Source: Cyclobacteriaceae bacterium
Lineage (GTDB): Bacteria; Bacteroidota; Bacteroidia; Cytophagales; Cyclobacteriaceae
DNA: 64,000 bases
Assembly (NCBI GenBank): GCA_026129485.1
Contig: JAHCHY010000004.1
Span: 174,354 to 238,353, forward strand
Reading direction: 5' to 3'
How positions within the stretch are numbered: position 1 is the stretch's first letter; every line of letters begins with the position of its first letter. Below, piece after piece: positions 17,825 through 26,624 of this stretch. The notes under the pieces were generated by a model. That model ran no database searches. It worked only from the letters and a program-made list of their open reading frames with translations, and had not been told where the DNA came from. The position numbers and the translations under genes were made by a program.

Positions 17825-18688
17825 TTAGTGTGCTTTAATTTCCTGCTCAACCGGTTCAGTTTCATCCGGAATTTCTTCCCAGTTTTTGGGCTCTTCGTTG
17901 TGCAGGTATTCCAGAATTTTTTGTTCCGCCTGCTTCAGCTTCAGGCCCCGAAGGTATTTACCGTTGCGGGCTAAGATAAGACGGCCGGTTTCTTCCGAGA
18001 TGGCCAACACCAATGTGTCTGTAATTTCGCTCATGCCCATGGCCGAGCGATGGCGCAATCCGAAAGTTGAGGGCAGGTGGTCGTTTTCGCTAACGGGCAA
18101 CACACAACGGGCAGCTTTAATACGGCCTTTGTAAATGATAATAGCGCCATCGTGCAGCGGACTGTTTTTATTGAAAATGGAAAGCAGAAGCTTCTTGCTC
18201 ACTTTTGCGTCAAGCGGATCGCCCGTTTCGGTATAAAACTTAAGCTCGATATCGCGTGAAAAAACAATCAGCGCCCCGGTTCGGGTTGCTTTAAGTGTTT
18301 TAGCCGCTTCGATTAACTCGTGCACATCAAAATCATCATGATGTTCGTTGCGCCAGTTTGCCAGGCTTTTAAAGATACTATCGCGGTTAAGATCAGTGCT
18401 GCGGCCTATCAGGAGAAGAAACTTTCTGATCTCGGGCTGAAACAGGATAATCATGGCCAGCACACCAACGCCCATAAACTGACCGAGTATGGTTGTGAGC
18501 AGCTCCATCTGTGCGGCCCGTACAATCAGGTAAACGAGGTACAGGGCCAGTATCCCCAAAAAGATTTTTACGGCAATACTACCCCTGATAAGTTTATAAA
18601 TCTGGTAAAGCAGGATCGCCACCAGGCCAATATCCACCAGGTCAACCCACGTAACTTCCAGAAACCCGATTTTAAAGGCGAAGATCAT
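17825..18688 (-). CDS. cdaA: diadenylate cyclase CdaA (c-di-AMP synthase)
   Basis: A 287-residue membrane-bound DAC-domain enzyme that joins two ATP to make the second messenger c-di-AMP, which controls osmotic and cell-wall homeostasis. Three N-terminal membrane helices (about residues 10-85) are followed by the DAC domain with the catalytic DGA motif (LHDGAIII) and RHR motif (GLRHRSAMG). The ATG at 18688 was chosen over a TTG at 18697. It lies about 33 bases after folP, and folP-cdaA adjacency is common in Bacteroidetes. No CdaR regulator is next to it; instead the WD40-caspase gene follows. Confidence 0.94.
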   Translation of the reverse strand: MIFAFKIGFLEVTWVDLVDIGLVAILLYQIYKLIRGSIAVKIFLGILALYLVYLIVRAAQMELLTTILGQFMGVGVLAMIILFQPEIRKFLLLIGRSTDLNRDSIFKSLANWRNEHHDDFDVHELIEAAKTLKATRTGALIVFSRDIELKFYTETGDPLDAKVSKKLLLSIFNKNSPLHDGAIIIYKGRIKAARCVLPVSENDHLPSTFGLRHRSAMGMSEITDTLVLAISEETGRLILARNGKYLRGLKLKQAEQKILEYLHNEEPKNWEEIPDETEPVEQEIKAH

Positions 18689-18721
18689 ACCGTACAAAGG
18701 TAATAAAACGGTCTTTGTGTT

Positions 18722-19573
18722 TCAGTATAGCTGCGAAGTAAGGGATACAGCTTCGCGGGCAGCTTTTACATCGTGCACCCTAAGGATTGATATGCCTTTT
18801 GTTAATGCAATGGTGTTTAGCACCGAAGTGCCATTCAGGGCGTGTTCAGGTGTGGTTTGCAGGGTACGCCAGATCATAGACTTCCGCGAAAGCCCCACCA
18901 GAACGGGCTTCTCCAGAATACGCAATTGTTCAAGCTGACCGAGCAGCCTGAAGTTTTGTGCGGCTGTTTTGGCAAACCCGAAGCCGGGATCAATAATTAC
19001 ATCTTTAACACCTTCTTGCTTTAGCCTTTCCAGCCGCGCATGGAAGTAATCAATCAATTCCCGCATCAGATCTTCATAATGCGTTAATTGATTCATGGTT
19101 TGCGGAGTGCCCCGCATGTGCATCAGAACATAAGGAACCTGGCAGCGTGCCACGGCAGCAAACATATCGGGGTCGGCCTCGCCACCGGTTATGTCATTAA
19201 TCATAGCTGCACCGGCATAAACTGCGGCTTGTGCTACCGAGCTTCTGAATGTGTCGATGGAAAGAATGGCATCAGGAAAGCTTTTTCGGACAGCTTCTAT
19301 AGCCGGAACCACGCGTTTTAATTCTTCTGATTCCGGAATATCGGCTGCACCGGGACGCGAGGAGTAACCCCCGATATCCAATATATCAGCTCCTTCCTGC
19401 AGCATGGCTCCTGCTTTTGCAATTACATCTGAGAGTTCAGCCCGGCTGTCGGGATAAAAACTGTCAGGTGTGATGTTGAGTATGCCCATCACCTTAGGTG
19501 TGGAAAGATCCAGCAGCCTGCCATTTACATGCAGTGTTTTGTTGGCTGAAAATATTTTATTTTGCACCATCAT
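18722..19573 (-). CDS. folP: dihydropteroate synthase
   Basis: A 283-residue enzyme of folate synthesis that condenses dihydropterin pyrophosphate with p-aminobenzoate; it is the sulfonamide target. Conserved blocks in order: GILNITPDSF, ADILDIGGYSSRPGA, SIDTFR, INDITGG, LMHMRGTP, IIDPGFGF and GLSRKS. Start is one of two adjacent ATGs (19573 or 19570). Both overlap or abut the start codon of the divergent DUF1599 gene at 19572, an unusually tight head-to-head arrangement. A longer N terminus from further upstream would run through the DUF1599 gene and adds nothing conserved. Confidence 0.93.
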   Translation of the reverse strand: MMVQNKIFSANKTLHVNGRLLDLSTPKVMGILNITPDSFYPDSRAELSDVIAKAGAMLQEGADILDIGGYSSRPGAADIPESEELKRVVPAIEAVRKSFPDAILSIDTFRSSVAQAAVYAGAAMINDITGGEADPDMFAAVARCQVPYVLMHMRGTPQTMNQLTHYEDLMRELIDYFHARLERLKQEGVKDVIIDPGFGFAKTAAQNFRLLGQLEQLRILEKPVLVGLSRKSMIWRTLQTTPEHALNGTSVLNTIALTKGISILRVHDVKAAREAVSLTSQLY

Positions 19574-20120
19574 GAATGAAAAAACCGCCCACGAATATAA
19601 AGAGGTGATTGCCACATGCAAAGAACTATTCGCCCGCAAAACACACGATTATGGTACTGCCTGGCGGGTATTGCGTTTGTCTTCGATTACCGACCAGGTT
19701 TTTATAAAGGCACAACGCATTCGCAGCATCCAGGAAAAAGGCACACAAAAAGTGGACGATCCGATCAGGGATGAGTTTATTGGGATTATTAATTATTGTG
19801 TGATTGCCATGATCCAGATCCGGTTGGCGGATTCTGATAAGATTGAGATGAGCTTTGAGGAGCTGGAACCCCTGTACGATCAGGCTGTAACCGAAACATT
19901 CGAGCTGCTTCAGAATAAAAATCATGATTATGATGAGGCCTGGCGTGAGATGCGCATAAGCTCCATGACCGACATAATTCTTATGAAATTGTTAAGAGTG
20001 AAACAAATTGAAGATAACCGGGGTAAAACTTTGGTTAGTGAAGGAGTAAAAGCTAACTATCAGGACATGATTAATTATGCTGTGTTTTGCATGATTAAAC
20101 TGTCCACGGTTAACAGTTAA
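19572..20120 (+). CDS. DUF1599 family protein with internal duplication
   Basis: A 182-residue cytoplasmic protein made of two similar halves. Each carries a K-x-HDY-x-x-AW-R-x-x-R-x-SS-x-TD pattern (KTHDYGTAWRVLRLSSITDQ near residue 22 and KNHDYDEAWREMRISSMTDI near residue 115). The DUF1599 family has been linked to nucleotide modification or MazG-like functions, but its activity is not established to my knowledge. The ATG at 19572 was chosen because the conserved repeat starts soon after it. It lies 14 bases ahead of the DoxX-type gene, and these two are neighbours in other Bacteroidetes, so they probably form an operon with aroK. Confidence 0.82.
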   Translation: MNEKTAHEYKEVIATCKELFARKTHDYGTAWRVLRLSSITDQVFIKAQRIRSIQEKGTQKVDDPIRDEFIGIINYCVIAMIQIRLADSDKIEMSFEELEPLYDQAVTETFELLQNKNHDYDEAWREMRISSMTDIILMKLLRVKQIEDNRGKTLVSEGVKANYQDMINYAVFCMIKLSTVNS

Positions 20121-20134
20121 CGGTTCAGATAGGT

Positions 20135-21241
20135 ATGTTCAAAAAAATTACAGATCAATTCTCGCGGTTCTTTGTTGGCGGCCTGTTGATATTCTCAGGA
20201 CTGATCAAGCTGAATGACCCGGTTGGTACCCAGATAAAAATGGAGGAGTATTTCGAGGTGTTTGCCGAAGACTTCGGATCGTTTTTTCATCACTTTATTC
20301 CGTGGGCGCTGGAATTTGGTATGATCATGATTATCCTGGAACTGGCGCTTGGCGTAGCTATCCTGATTTTCTGGCGCATGAATCTGGCAGCGTGGCTGTT
20401 GTTGCTAATGATGACCTTTTTTACGTTCCTCACATTTTATTCCGCATACTTTAATAAAGTTACCGATTGCGGTTGCTTTGGCGATGCCATCAAGCTTACC
20501 CCGTGGGAGTCGTTTACCAAAGATGTTATCCTGATGGTATTTGTGCTGCACTTGTTCTGGCATCGGAAAAAATATAAGCCTGTTTTAGGAGCCGTATCCG
20601 GAAATATGGTTGTGCTGGTTACTGTGGTAATAAGCTTTGTATTGGGTGTTTATGCCATCCGGCATTTGCCCTTTATAGATTTTCGCGCCTATAAAATCGG
20701 GAATAACATTCCGCAGCAAATGATACCGCCCGAACAGCCTGTCATCGAATACCTTTTTGAAAAGGATGGTAAGCAAGTACGTGATACAAAATTTCTTTTG
20801 GATACGGACGGGTATAAATATGTTTCCTCGCGCGTGCTGAATGAAGACAAGATCAAACCAAAAATTACCGATTATTCCATCAACAGCCCGGAAGGAGAAG
20901 ACCTTACGCAGTATACGTTTGAAGGCAACCGGTTACTTATCGTTATGTTTGATGTGAAAAAAGCTTCTGTAAAAAATATTGCAGATATACGTGAGCTAAC
21001 CCGGCAGCTGGAAGGAAAAGTAGATTGTTTTATCCTCACCTCTTCCGGCTCGGAAGCGATGGAGGCCTTCCGGCATGAGCACCAGTTGGCTGTACCTTAT
21101 TATTATGCAGACGCTACCGTGCTGAAAACCATCATTCGCTCCAACCCGGGTATTGCCTTGTGGAAGAATGGTACTGTGCTGGGTAACTGGCATCATAATG
21201 ATACGCCTTCTGCCGGCACTGTGCTGAACTTGCTAAAATGA
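20135..21241 (+). CDS. BT_3928-type DoxX/MauE membrane protein
   Basis: A 368-residue protein with an N-terminal DoxX/MauE-like membrane domain of four or five helices (about residues 12-180) and a C-terminal soluble region (about 185-368) that may be a thioredoxin-like fold, given LLIVMFDVKKASVKN. A CxC motif (DCGCFGD, near residue 112) sits by a membrane helix, as in MauE-like proteins tied to disulfide chemistry. No CxxC thioredoxin motif is seen in the C-terminal part. The physiological role is unknown. The stop overlaps the aroK ATG (ATGA). Confidence 0.83.
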   Translation: MFKKITDQFSRFFVGGLLIFSGLIKLNDPVGTQIKMEEYFEVFAEDFGSFFHHFIPWALEFGMIMIILELALGVAILIFWRMNLAAWLLLLMMTFFTFLTFYSAYFNKVTDCGCFGDAIKLTPWESFTKDVILMVFVLHLFWHRKKYKPVLGAVSGNMVVLVTVVISFVLGVYAIRHLPFIDFRAYKIGNNIPQQMIPPEQPVIEYLFEKDGKQVRDTKFLLDTDGYKYVSSRVLNEDKIKPKITDYSINSPEGEDLTQYTFEGNRLLIVMFDVKKASVKNIADIRELTRQLEGKVDCFILTSSGSEAMEAFRHEHQLAVPYYYADATVLKTIIRSNPGIALWKNGTVLGNWHHNDTPSAGTVLNLLK

Positions 21242-21747
21242 AAATTTACCTGATCGGTTTGCCGGGCTGTGGTAAGTCAACCTTAGGAAGGCAGTTAGCC
21301 AGAGAACTTAGCGTTGCGTTTATCGACCTGGACCAGGAAATAGAAAAGCTGGTTGGCCTTTCCGTGCGCGAGATTTTCAAACAATATGGCGAGAGCTTTT
21401 TTCGCAAGCAGGAATCGGAAACGCTGCGAACAATCAGCGAAGCATATACTGAATTTGTTATGGCTACCGGTGGCGGAGCCCCCGTGTTTCATGATAACAT
21501 GAAGCTTATGAATGCAGCAGGCAAAACTGTTTTTCTGGATGTGCCCACACGCGAGATCACCAATCGTATTTTGCAATCCAATAAAAATAAAGAAGAACGT
21601 CCGTTGCTGGCATCGCTGGCGCCTGATGAGCTGAAAGATAAAATTGAATTCCTTCGCTCGCAGCGGATCTCATTTTACCGTGAGGCCCAAATCACGCTTA
21701 CGGAAGTGGTGGGGTTACCTGATTTGATAAATGCAATCCGGGATTAA
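21238..21747 (+). CDS. aroK: shikimate kinase
   Basis: A 169-residue P-loop kinase that phosphorylates shikimate at the 3-hydroxyl in aromatic amino acid synthesis. Walker A GLPGCGKST is at residues 7-15. The shikimate-binding DLDQEIEK, FRKQES and ATGGGA blocks follow, and the lid arginine is in EERPLL. Length is typical. It is translationally coupled to the DoxX-type gene by a 4-base overlap and overlaps the convergent outer-membrane protein gene by 4 bases. Confidence 0.94.
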   Translation: MKIYLIGLPGCGKSTLGRQLARELSVAFIDLDQEIEKLVGLSVREIFKQYGESFFRKQESETLRTISEAYTEFVMATGGGAPVFHDNMKLMNAAGKTVFLDVPTREITNRILQSNKNKEERPLLASLAPDELKDKIEFLRSQRISFYREAQITLTEVVGLPDLINAIRD

Positions 21748-23234
21748 AACGGGAATCCCAGCGTAACTATTCCAAAGCTGGTTTTGTTATCCATCGTTAC
21801 CAGAGGACTATCTGAGTTAACCCGGTAAGGTCTGTAGGTATTTGCGCCCTGGCTGAATATCATGGCAAAATCAACATAAAACTTCTGGGCGCGATACCCT
21901 ACACCGCCCGATACCGAGGTGATGGCCCGGCTGCTGTTGTTTTGTTCTGTCTTAAACGGATCCGGCATATAAGAGCCACCGGCACGGAATCTTAGTTTGT
22001 CTAACCGAAACTCGCCACCCAACCGGATATTGGCCGTAGTTTGATAGGCCAACTTAATGCTTTCATTATCGCCATTAAATGAAATACCGCTTAACCCCGA
22101 TGAATAGCGTGCCCCGGAATAGTTCACGATGTCCACATCGGCAGAAACAAATCCGTACTTGTTCAGAAATACGGCAACACCGGCACTAAGCTTACCCGGG
22201 GTACGCAGTGAGTACTCTGAAATCATTTCATCGGTTTGTTCCCATACACTATTTAAAATCGTGCTTCCATCGCCATAATAGTCGAAGTTGTTCCAGTTAG
22301 TGGCCATGTAGGCAGAGTACACATCTGTAATGCTGTATAGGGTTGGTGTTGTATAAGAAACGCCTAATTGAACCATGTCTAACGGCCGTCCAATAATACC
22401 CAGCGTGGCATTTATGCCTGAACCGCGAATAGTCAGTTCTTCTTCCAGCAAAATAGTGTTGAGGGGTTCGCCTTCAAATGATTCGCGGTAGGTTTTTTTA
22501 GAGCTAAAACGTAAGGTAGTCAGCCCGATGCCGGCACCTAAAAAAACCTTGTCAGACAGGTTAGCTCCGTAGGATAAATTCCATTGCCCTTGATTGCCCC
22601 GATATTGAACGGTTTCGGATTGATCGGGGAATCCTAAAACAACAGAAGTATATTCTCCCGGGTTTGACACTTCTTCAATAAGATAATTCTGATAACCCAA
22701 CCAGGTAACGGAGTTATACAAGGCCCCGTTGTTGTTGAATTCAGAAACAGGAAACCCATCCGCGTCTTCTATAAAATAATCGATGATCGAATTGTTGGGG
22801 TTATGTCCATTATAGCTGAATACCTGGTTAAAATTATTAATGCGGTTATAGCTAACAGCAAACGTACCGCTTAAAAAGCCACTTCTTCCATCTTGTTCAG
22901 TTTGAAATACCAGGCTAAAGCCGGGGATATGCAGGTTGGTTTTTGAATCGGGTGTGGTATTGCCGAGGTACTTGCTATCTATTGTTGATCCGTAAAAGCC
23001 CGGTGATAAGGTAAACTCAGAACGGTTAAACATGCCTAACCCGGCCGGGTTGGAAAGTGCAGAGCTGTAATCGCCCCCCAGGCTGGTTTGCGCGCCACCC
23101 ATACCCAGTATGCGGGCGCTTCCTGCCGGTTTTGTACGGCTAAACAATAATGCAGTTTCTGTAAAGCTTTGCGCCTGCACCAGCCAGGGTAAAAGCATGA
23201 CAATACCACTGAGCACTTTGCCCTTCCATTTCAT
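21744..23234 (-). CDS. OmpP1/FadL/TodX-type outer membrane protein
   Basis: A 496-residue exported beta-barrel protein. The signal peptide ends LVQAQ. Early in the mature protein come ARILGMGGAQTSLGGDYSSA and SNPAGLG, typical of the FadL-like family, and the end is a beta-strand with terminal Phe (IVTLGFPF). FadL-like channels take up hydrophobic compounds; the substrate here is unknown. The ATG at 23234 was preferred over a GTG two codons upstream. It follows the Trp/Gly-rich secreted protein gene by about 32 bases on the same strand. Confidence 0.86.
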   Translation of the reverse strand: MKWKGKVLSGIVMLLPWLVQAQSFTETALLFSRTKPAGSARILGMGGAQTSLGGDYSSALSNPAGLGMFNRSEFTLSPGFYGSTIDSKYLGNTTPDSKTNLHIPGFSLVFQTEQDGRSGFLSGTFAVSYNRINNFNQVFSYNGHNPNNSIIDYFIEDADGFPVSEFNNNGALYNSVTWLGYQNYLIEEVSNPGEYTSVVLGFPDQSETVQYRGNQGQWNLSYGANLSDKVFLGAGIGLTTLRFSSKKTYRESFEGEPLNTILLEEELTIRGSGINATLGIIGRPLDMVQLGVSYTTPTLYSITDVYSAYMATNWNNFDYYGDGSTILNSVWEQTDEMISEYSLRTPGKLSAGVAVFLNKYGFVSADVDIVNYSGARYSSGLSGISFNGDNESIKLAYQTTANIRLGGEFRLDKLRFRAGGSYMPDPFKTEQNNSSRAITSVSGGVGYRAQKFYVDFAMIFSQGANTYRPYRVNSDSPLVTMDNKTSFGIVTLGFPF

Positions 23235-23266
23235 AACCACACAAATTTGGTTTTAAACGATGCGAC

Positions 23267-24388
23267 TTAGTTACGTCCTCTCGAACCACTGCTTGACGAT
23301 GAGCCACCAGAACTTCTGCTGCCGCCACCGGAAACCCCTCCGGTGCTGCCTGAACTTCTGCTACCGGTTGAGAAGCTGCTTCCAGAACTTCTTGAAGAGC
23401 TTCCGCTGTTATCAAACCAGCTGTCTGAGCGGCTTGAGCTTCTGCTGTTATCAAAAGTTGAAGAAGTTCTTGAATTGCTTCCTGAGCTGGAATTGTTCCA
23501 TACCGTTCTGGATGAAGTATTTTCCGGGTTGTTTCTCCAGCCGCGTTGGTAATAGCTTTCGGAAGAACCGGTAGCTACACGACCGTTACTGGTATTGCGC
23601 GATGGATTTTGAGTAGAGGTTGCTACGGCACGTCCTGTTGAGCCGGTATTGTTATAGTTCGCATCGGAAGATCGTGAGTTTCTTTTACCGTAAACTGCAC
23701 GGCTTTCGCCTCCGCCAACTATAATTATAGGCCTGTTATACCATGAGTTCCAACCCCAGTTGTTCCAGCCAAAGGAATTCCACCCCCAGGGGCTGAATGC
23801 ATTGTAGCCATAAGGATCCATTGCCCATGAGTTCCAACCCATGCCTCCCATGCCCATATTCCAGTATGGTGAATAACCCCAGGAATTCCAGTTGTTAAAG
23901 CCCCATCCTAACGACATGCCAAGGCCTGGTCTGAAGAAACTATTGTAACCGTAAGGATCCCAACCCCAGGGAGAATTCATCATCCAGGGGTTGTAGCCGC
24001 CCACTATATAAGGATTCATACCCCCCATCATGTACGGGTTGTTCATGCCATAATAATTCCAGTTGGCCCGGTTGTTATAAATATTCTGGTTAACCCCCGT
24101 AGGCACATAATCAGAAGTGAAGTAACTCACCTGTTGCTGCTGAACAGAATTGTTAACAGATTGAGAAATATATTCCGGGTTAACGTTGCGTGCGGAATAA
24201 CTATCCGTAGGGTTGATCGGGGTTTTAACCTCCGACTGACGATATGATAACTCGGATAATGGTTTTGAGGCAGCCACCTGAGCCCTGTCGCTGGCCCTGA
24301 AATACATATCATCATATTCTGCCTGCGCGCTTGCCGCAAACACTGCCGATACCATAAGCAGGCCTGTAAGTGTGATTCTGGATTTCAT
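23267..24388 (-). CDS. secreted low-complexity protein rich in Trp, Tyr, Gly, Asn and Ser
   Basis: A 373-residue protein with a signal peptide (ending SAQA at about residue 22). A middle part of about 110 residues is packed with W, Y, G, N, M and P (GWNSWGYS- and NPYMMGG-like units). After GRNSRSSD-type sequence comes a C-terminal third made largely of Ser, Gly, Asn and Arg. No known domain is visible. The composition resembles disordered, adhesive or phase-separating proteins, but that is an inference. The repeats are short and imprecise. The next gene on the strand encodes the FadL-like barrel, 32 bases on. Start ATG at 24388. Confidence 0.78.
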   Translation of the reverse strand: MKSRITLTGLLMVSAVFAASAQAEYDDMYFRASDRAQVAASKPLSELSYRQSEVKTPINPTDSYSARNVNPEYISQSVNNSVQQQQVSYFTSDYVPTGVNQNIYNNRANWNYYGMNNPYMMGGMNPYIVGGYNPWMMNSPWGWDPYGYNSFFRPGLGMSLGWGFNNWNSWGYSPYWNMGMGGMGWNSWAMDPYGYNAFSPWGWNSFGWNNWGWNSWYNRPIIIVGGGESRAVYGKRNSRSSDANYNNTGSTGRAVATSTQNPSRNTSNGRVATGSSESYYQRGWRNNPENTSSRTVWNNSSSGSNSRTSSTFDNSRSSSRSDSWFDNSGSSSRSSGSSFSTGSRSSGSTGGVSGGGSRSSGGSSSSSGSRGRN

Positions 24389-24562
24389 AGCTTTTAAATT
24401 TTAGTTCACAACTTTATTAACGTAACCAACCCCTTCGGGGATATGTTTTAATAACAAGTTTAACGCTTAAATCGTGCAAATTCCAGTGGTTTTATACTGG
24501 TAGTTATGCCATTTTTTATGGTTAATTTTTCAAGCCTTCGCCACAACCAGCCAAACCTCATC

Positions 24563-24570
24563 TATATTTG
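24563..24570 (+). promoter_or_regulatory. candidate Bacteroidetes -7 box upstream of proS
   Basis: TATATTTG matches TAnnTTTG and lies about 41 bases before the proS ATG, giving a plausible short leader. A clear -33 TTTG is not seen. The rest of the 223-base gap 24389-24611 holds a short CCCCTTCGGGG hairpin near 24431 and nothing else I can identify. Confidence 0.4.
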
Positions 24571-24611
24571 CCGAATTATTCAAATTTACGAAAAAAATTA
24601 GGTTTATCCGA

Positions 24612-26090
24612 ATGGGAAAAGAGATAACAAGCAGAAGTGAAGATTACGCGCAATGGTATATTGACCTGGTAAAAAAAGCCGACCTGGCCGAAAATTCTGA
24701 TGTACGGGGTTGCATGGTGATAAAACCCTATGGCTACAGCATCTGGGAAAAGATGCAACAGGCGCTGGACAAGATGTTCAAGGATACCGGGCACACCAAT
24801 GCGTACTTCCCGCTGTTTGTACCCAAAAGTATGTTCGAGGCTGAAGAAAAGAATGCCGAAGGGTTTGCGAAAGAGTGCGCTATCGTTACCCACTATCGTC
24901 TTAAAAACGACCCTCAAAACAAGGGTAAGCTGATGGTTGATCCGGAGGCTAAACTGGAGGAAGAGCTGGTGGTACGCCCGACCAGCGAGGCCATTATCTG
25001 GAGCACGTATAAAAAGTGGATTCAGTCTTACCGCGATTTGCCCTTGCTGATAAACCAATGGGCCAACGTGGTGCGCTGGGAAATGCGCACGCGGCTGTTT
25101 TTGCGCACGGCTGAGTTCCTGTGGCAGGAAGGACACACTGCACATGCCACCGCAAAAGAAGCAGTAGAAGAAACGGAGCGCATGCTGGATGTATATGCTG
25201 AATTTGCCGAAACATTTATGGCCATGCCGGTTATTAAAGGCAGGAAGTCTGAAGGCGAGCGTTTTCCCGGGGCGGTGGACACGTATTGCATTGAAGCCAT
25301 GATGCAGGATGGCAAGGCATTGCAGGCAGGAACTTCGCACTTCCTGGGCCAGAACTTTGCTGATGCTTTTGATGTGCAGTTCACCAGCAAAGAAGGTAAG
25401 CTTGAAAAAGTATGGGGTACCTCGTGGGGTGTAAGCACACGCTTAATGGGTGCACTTATTATGGCCCATTCTGACGATGACGGACTGGTGCTGCCTCCTA
25501 AGCTGGCCCCGATTCATGTGGTGATTGTTCCGATCTTTAAAACAGCCGAAGAGCTGGATCGCATTTCAGAACAGGCCAACAAGATTGCTGATGCGTTACG
25601 CAAGCTGAGTTATTCCGTAAAGTTCGATAATCGCGACACACATAAGCCGGGTTTTAAGTTTGCCGAATATGAATTAAAAGGCGTGCCGGTGCGCATTGCC
25701 ATTGGCCCGCGCGACCTTGAAAACAAAACGGTAGAAATGGCCCGCAGGGATACCAAAGAAAAGCAGGTAATGAGCCTGGATAGTGTGGCTATTGCCATTC
25801 CTGCATTGCTGGACGATATCCAGGCGAATATTTACAAAAAGGCGCTTGACTTCAGAACTTCCATGATCACCCAGGTGGATTCATACATCGACTTCAAAAA
25901 AGTGCTGGACGAAAAAGGTGGCTTTGTATCCGCACATTGGGATGGCACGCCCGAAACCGAAACAGCCATAAAAGAAGAGACCAAGGCCACTATTCGTTGT
26001 ATTCCGCTGGATGCCAAGGAAGAAGCCGGGGTTTGTGTGTACTCCGGCAAACCATCTTCAAAAAGAGTACTTTTTGCGCGGGCTTACTAA
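24612..26090 (+). CDS. proS: proline--tRNA ligase, short archaeal/eukaryote-like type
   Basis: A 492-residue class IIa aminoacyl-tRNA synthetase that charges tRNA(Pro). Visible: motif 2/3-region blocks ([50 protein letters not shown]), then an anticodon-binding domain (about 285-390) and the zinc-binding-like C-terminal domain characteristic of this type, ending in RAY (ending ARAY). It lacks the long editing insertion of the E. coli-type enzyme, as in other Bacteroidetes. Start ATG at 24612. Confidence 0.95.
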   Translation: MGKEITSRSEDYAQWYIDLVKKADLAENSDVRGCMVIKPYGYSIWEKMQQALDKMFKDTGHTNAYFPLFVPKSMFEAEEKNAEGFAKECAIVTHYRLKNDPQNKGKLMVDPEAKLEEELVVRPTSEAIIWSTYKKWIQSYRDLPLLINQWANVVRWEMRTRLFLRTAEFLWQEGHTAHATAKEAVEETERMLDVYAEFAETFMAMPVIKGRKSEGERFPGAVDTYCIEAMMQDGKALQAGTSHFLGQNFADAFDVQFTSKEGKLEKVWGTSWGVSTRLMGALIMAHSDDDGLVLPPKLAPIHVVIVPIFKTAEELDRISEQANKIADALRKLSYSVKFDNRDTHKPGFKFAEYELKGVPVRIAIGPRDLENKTVEMARRDTKEKQVMSLDSVAIAIPALLDDIQANIYKKALDFRTSMITQVDSYIDFKKVLDEKGGFVSAHWDGTPETETAIKEETKATIRCIPLDAKEEAGVCVYSGKPSSKRVLFARAY

Positions 26091-26149
26091 GAGCAAACCC
26101 GTAAATTTTAACTACTTTTATAATCCTTGAGAAATTAAATAGCTGAGAA

Positions 26150-26620
26150 GTGATTGAATGGGTAACCGTAATTAGCCTGATCTTGTTCGGCCTTGCGCTG
26201 GTAGTGGCCGAGATCATCTTTGTGCCCGGCACAACGGTTGTGGGGATTATCGGATTTATTTTTCTGATAGCCGGAGTAGGCTTTGCGTTCAAATACTTTG
26301 GTAGTGAAACAGGATGGGTGATGGTTGGCGTAACGGCTGTAATATCCGGTCTTGTGTTTTACTTTTCATTCAAGTCGAATGTGTGGGGAAGGTTTTCGCT
26401 TAAGTCCTCAATTGACAGTAAAGTGAATGAAGGCAATCTCAGTTCACTGGTGATCGGGCAGGAAGGAAAAGCCACATCGGCATTACGCCCTGTTGGGAAA
26501 GCCCAGTTGGGCGGCAAGGAATACGAGGTAAAAACTTCGGGCGACTACCTGGATAGCGGTAGCGCTGTGCGTATTACTAAAATCAATTCAAATCAAATAA
26601 TCGTAGAACCTATAAACTAA
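26150..26620 (+). CDS. NfeD-like membrane protein
   Basis: A 156-residue protein with two to three N-terminal membrane helices (about residues 5-75) and a C-terminal OB-like beta domain (about 95-156, with [17 protein letters not shown]), the short NfeD form. These proteins partner flotillin-like SPFH proteins at membrane domains; the flotillin-like gene follows 4 bases downstream. The start is GTG at 26150, which places the first helix at the N terminus; no in-frame ATG lies nearby. Confidence 0.87.
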   Translation: MIEWVTVISLILFGLALVVAEIIFVPGTTVVGIIGFIFLIAGVGFAFKYFGSETGWVMVGVTAVISGLVFYFSFKSNVWGRFSLKSSIDSKVNEGNLSSLVIGQEGKATSALRPVGKAQLGGKEYEVKTSGDYLDSGSAVRITKINSNQIIVEPIN

Positions 26621-26624
26621 ATCT

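Noticed and set aside
23267-24060. CRISPR-like or tandem DNA repeat in the low-complexity gene
   Set aside because: The repetitiveness comes from a biased protein sequence; unit length and spacing are irregular and the frame is open throughout.
24576-25340. A 254-codon open frame antisense to proS
   Set aside because: It lies wholly on the opposite strand of a well-conserved synthetase, has a His/Phe/Arg-rich shadow-like composition and no family resemblance.
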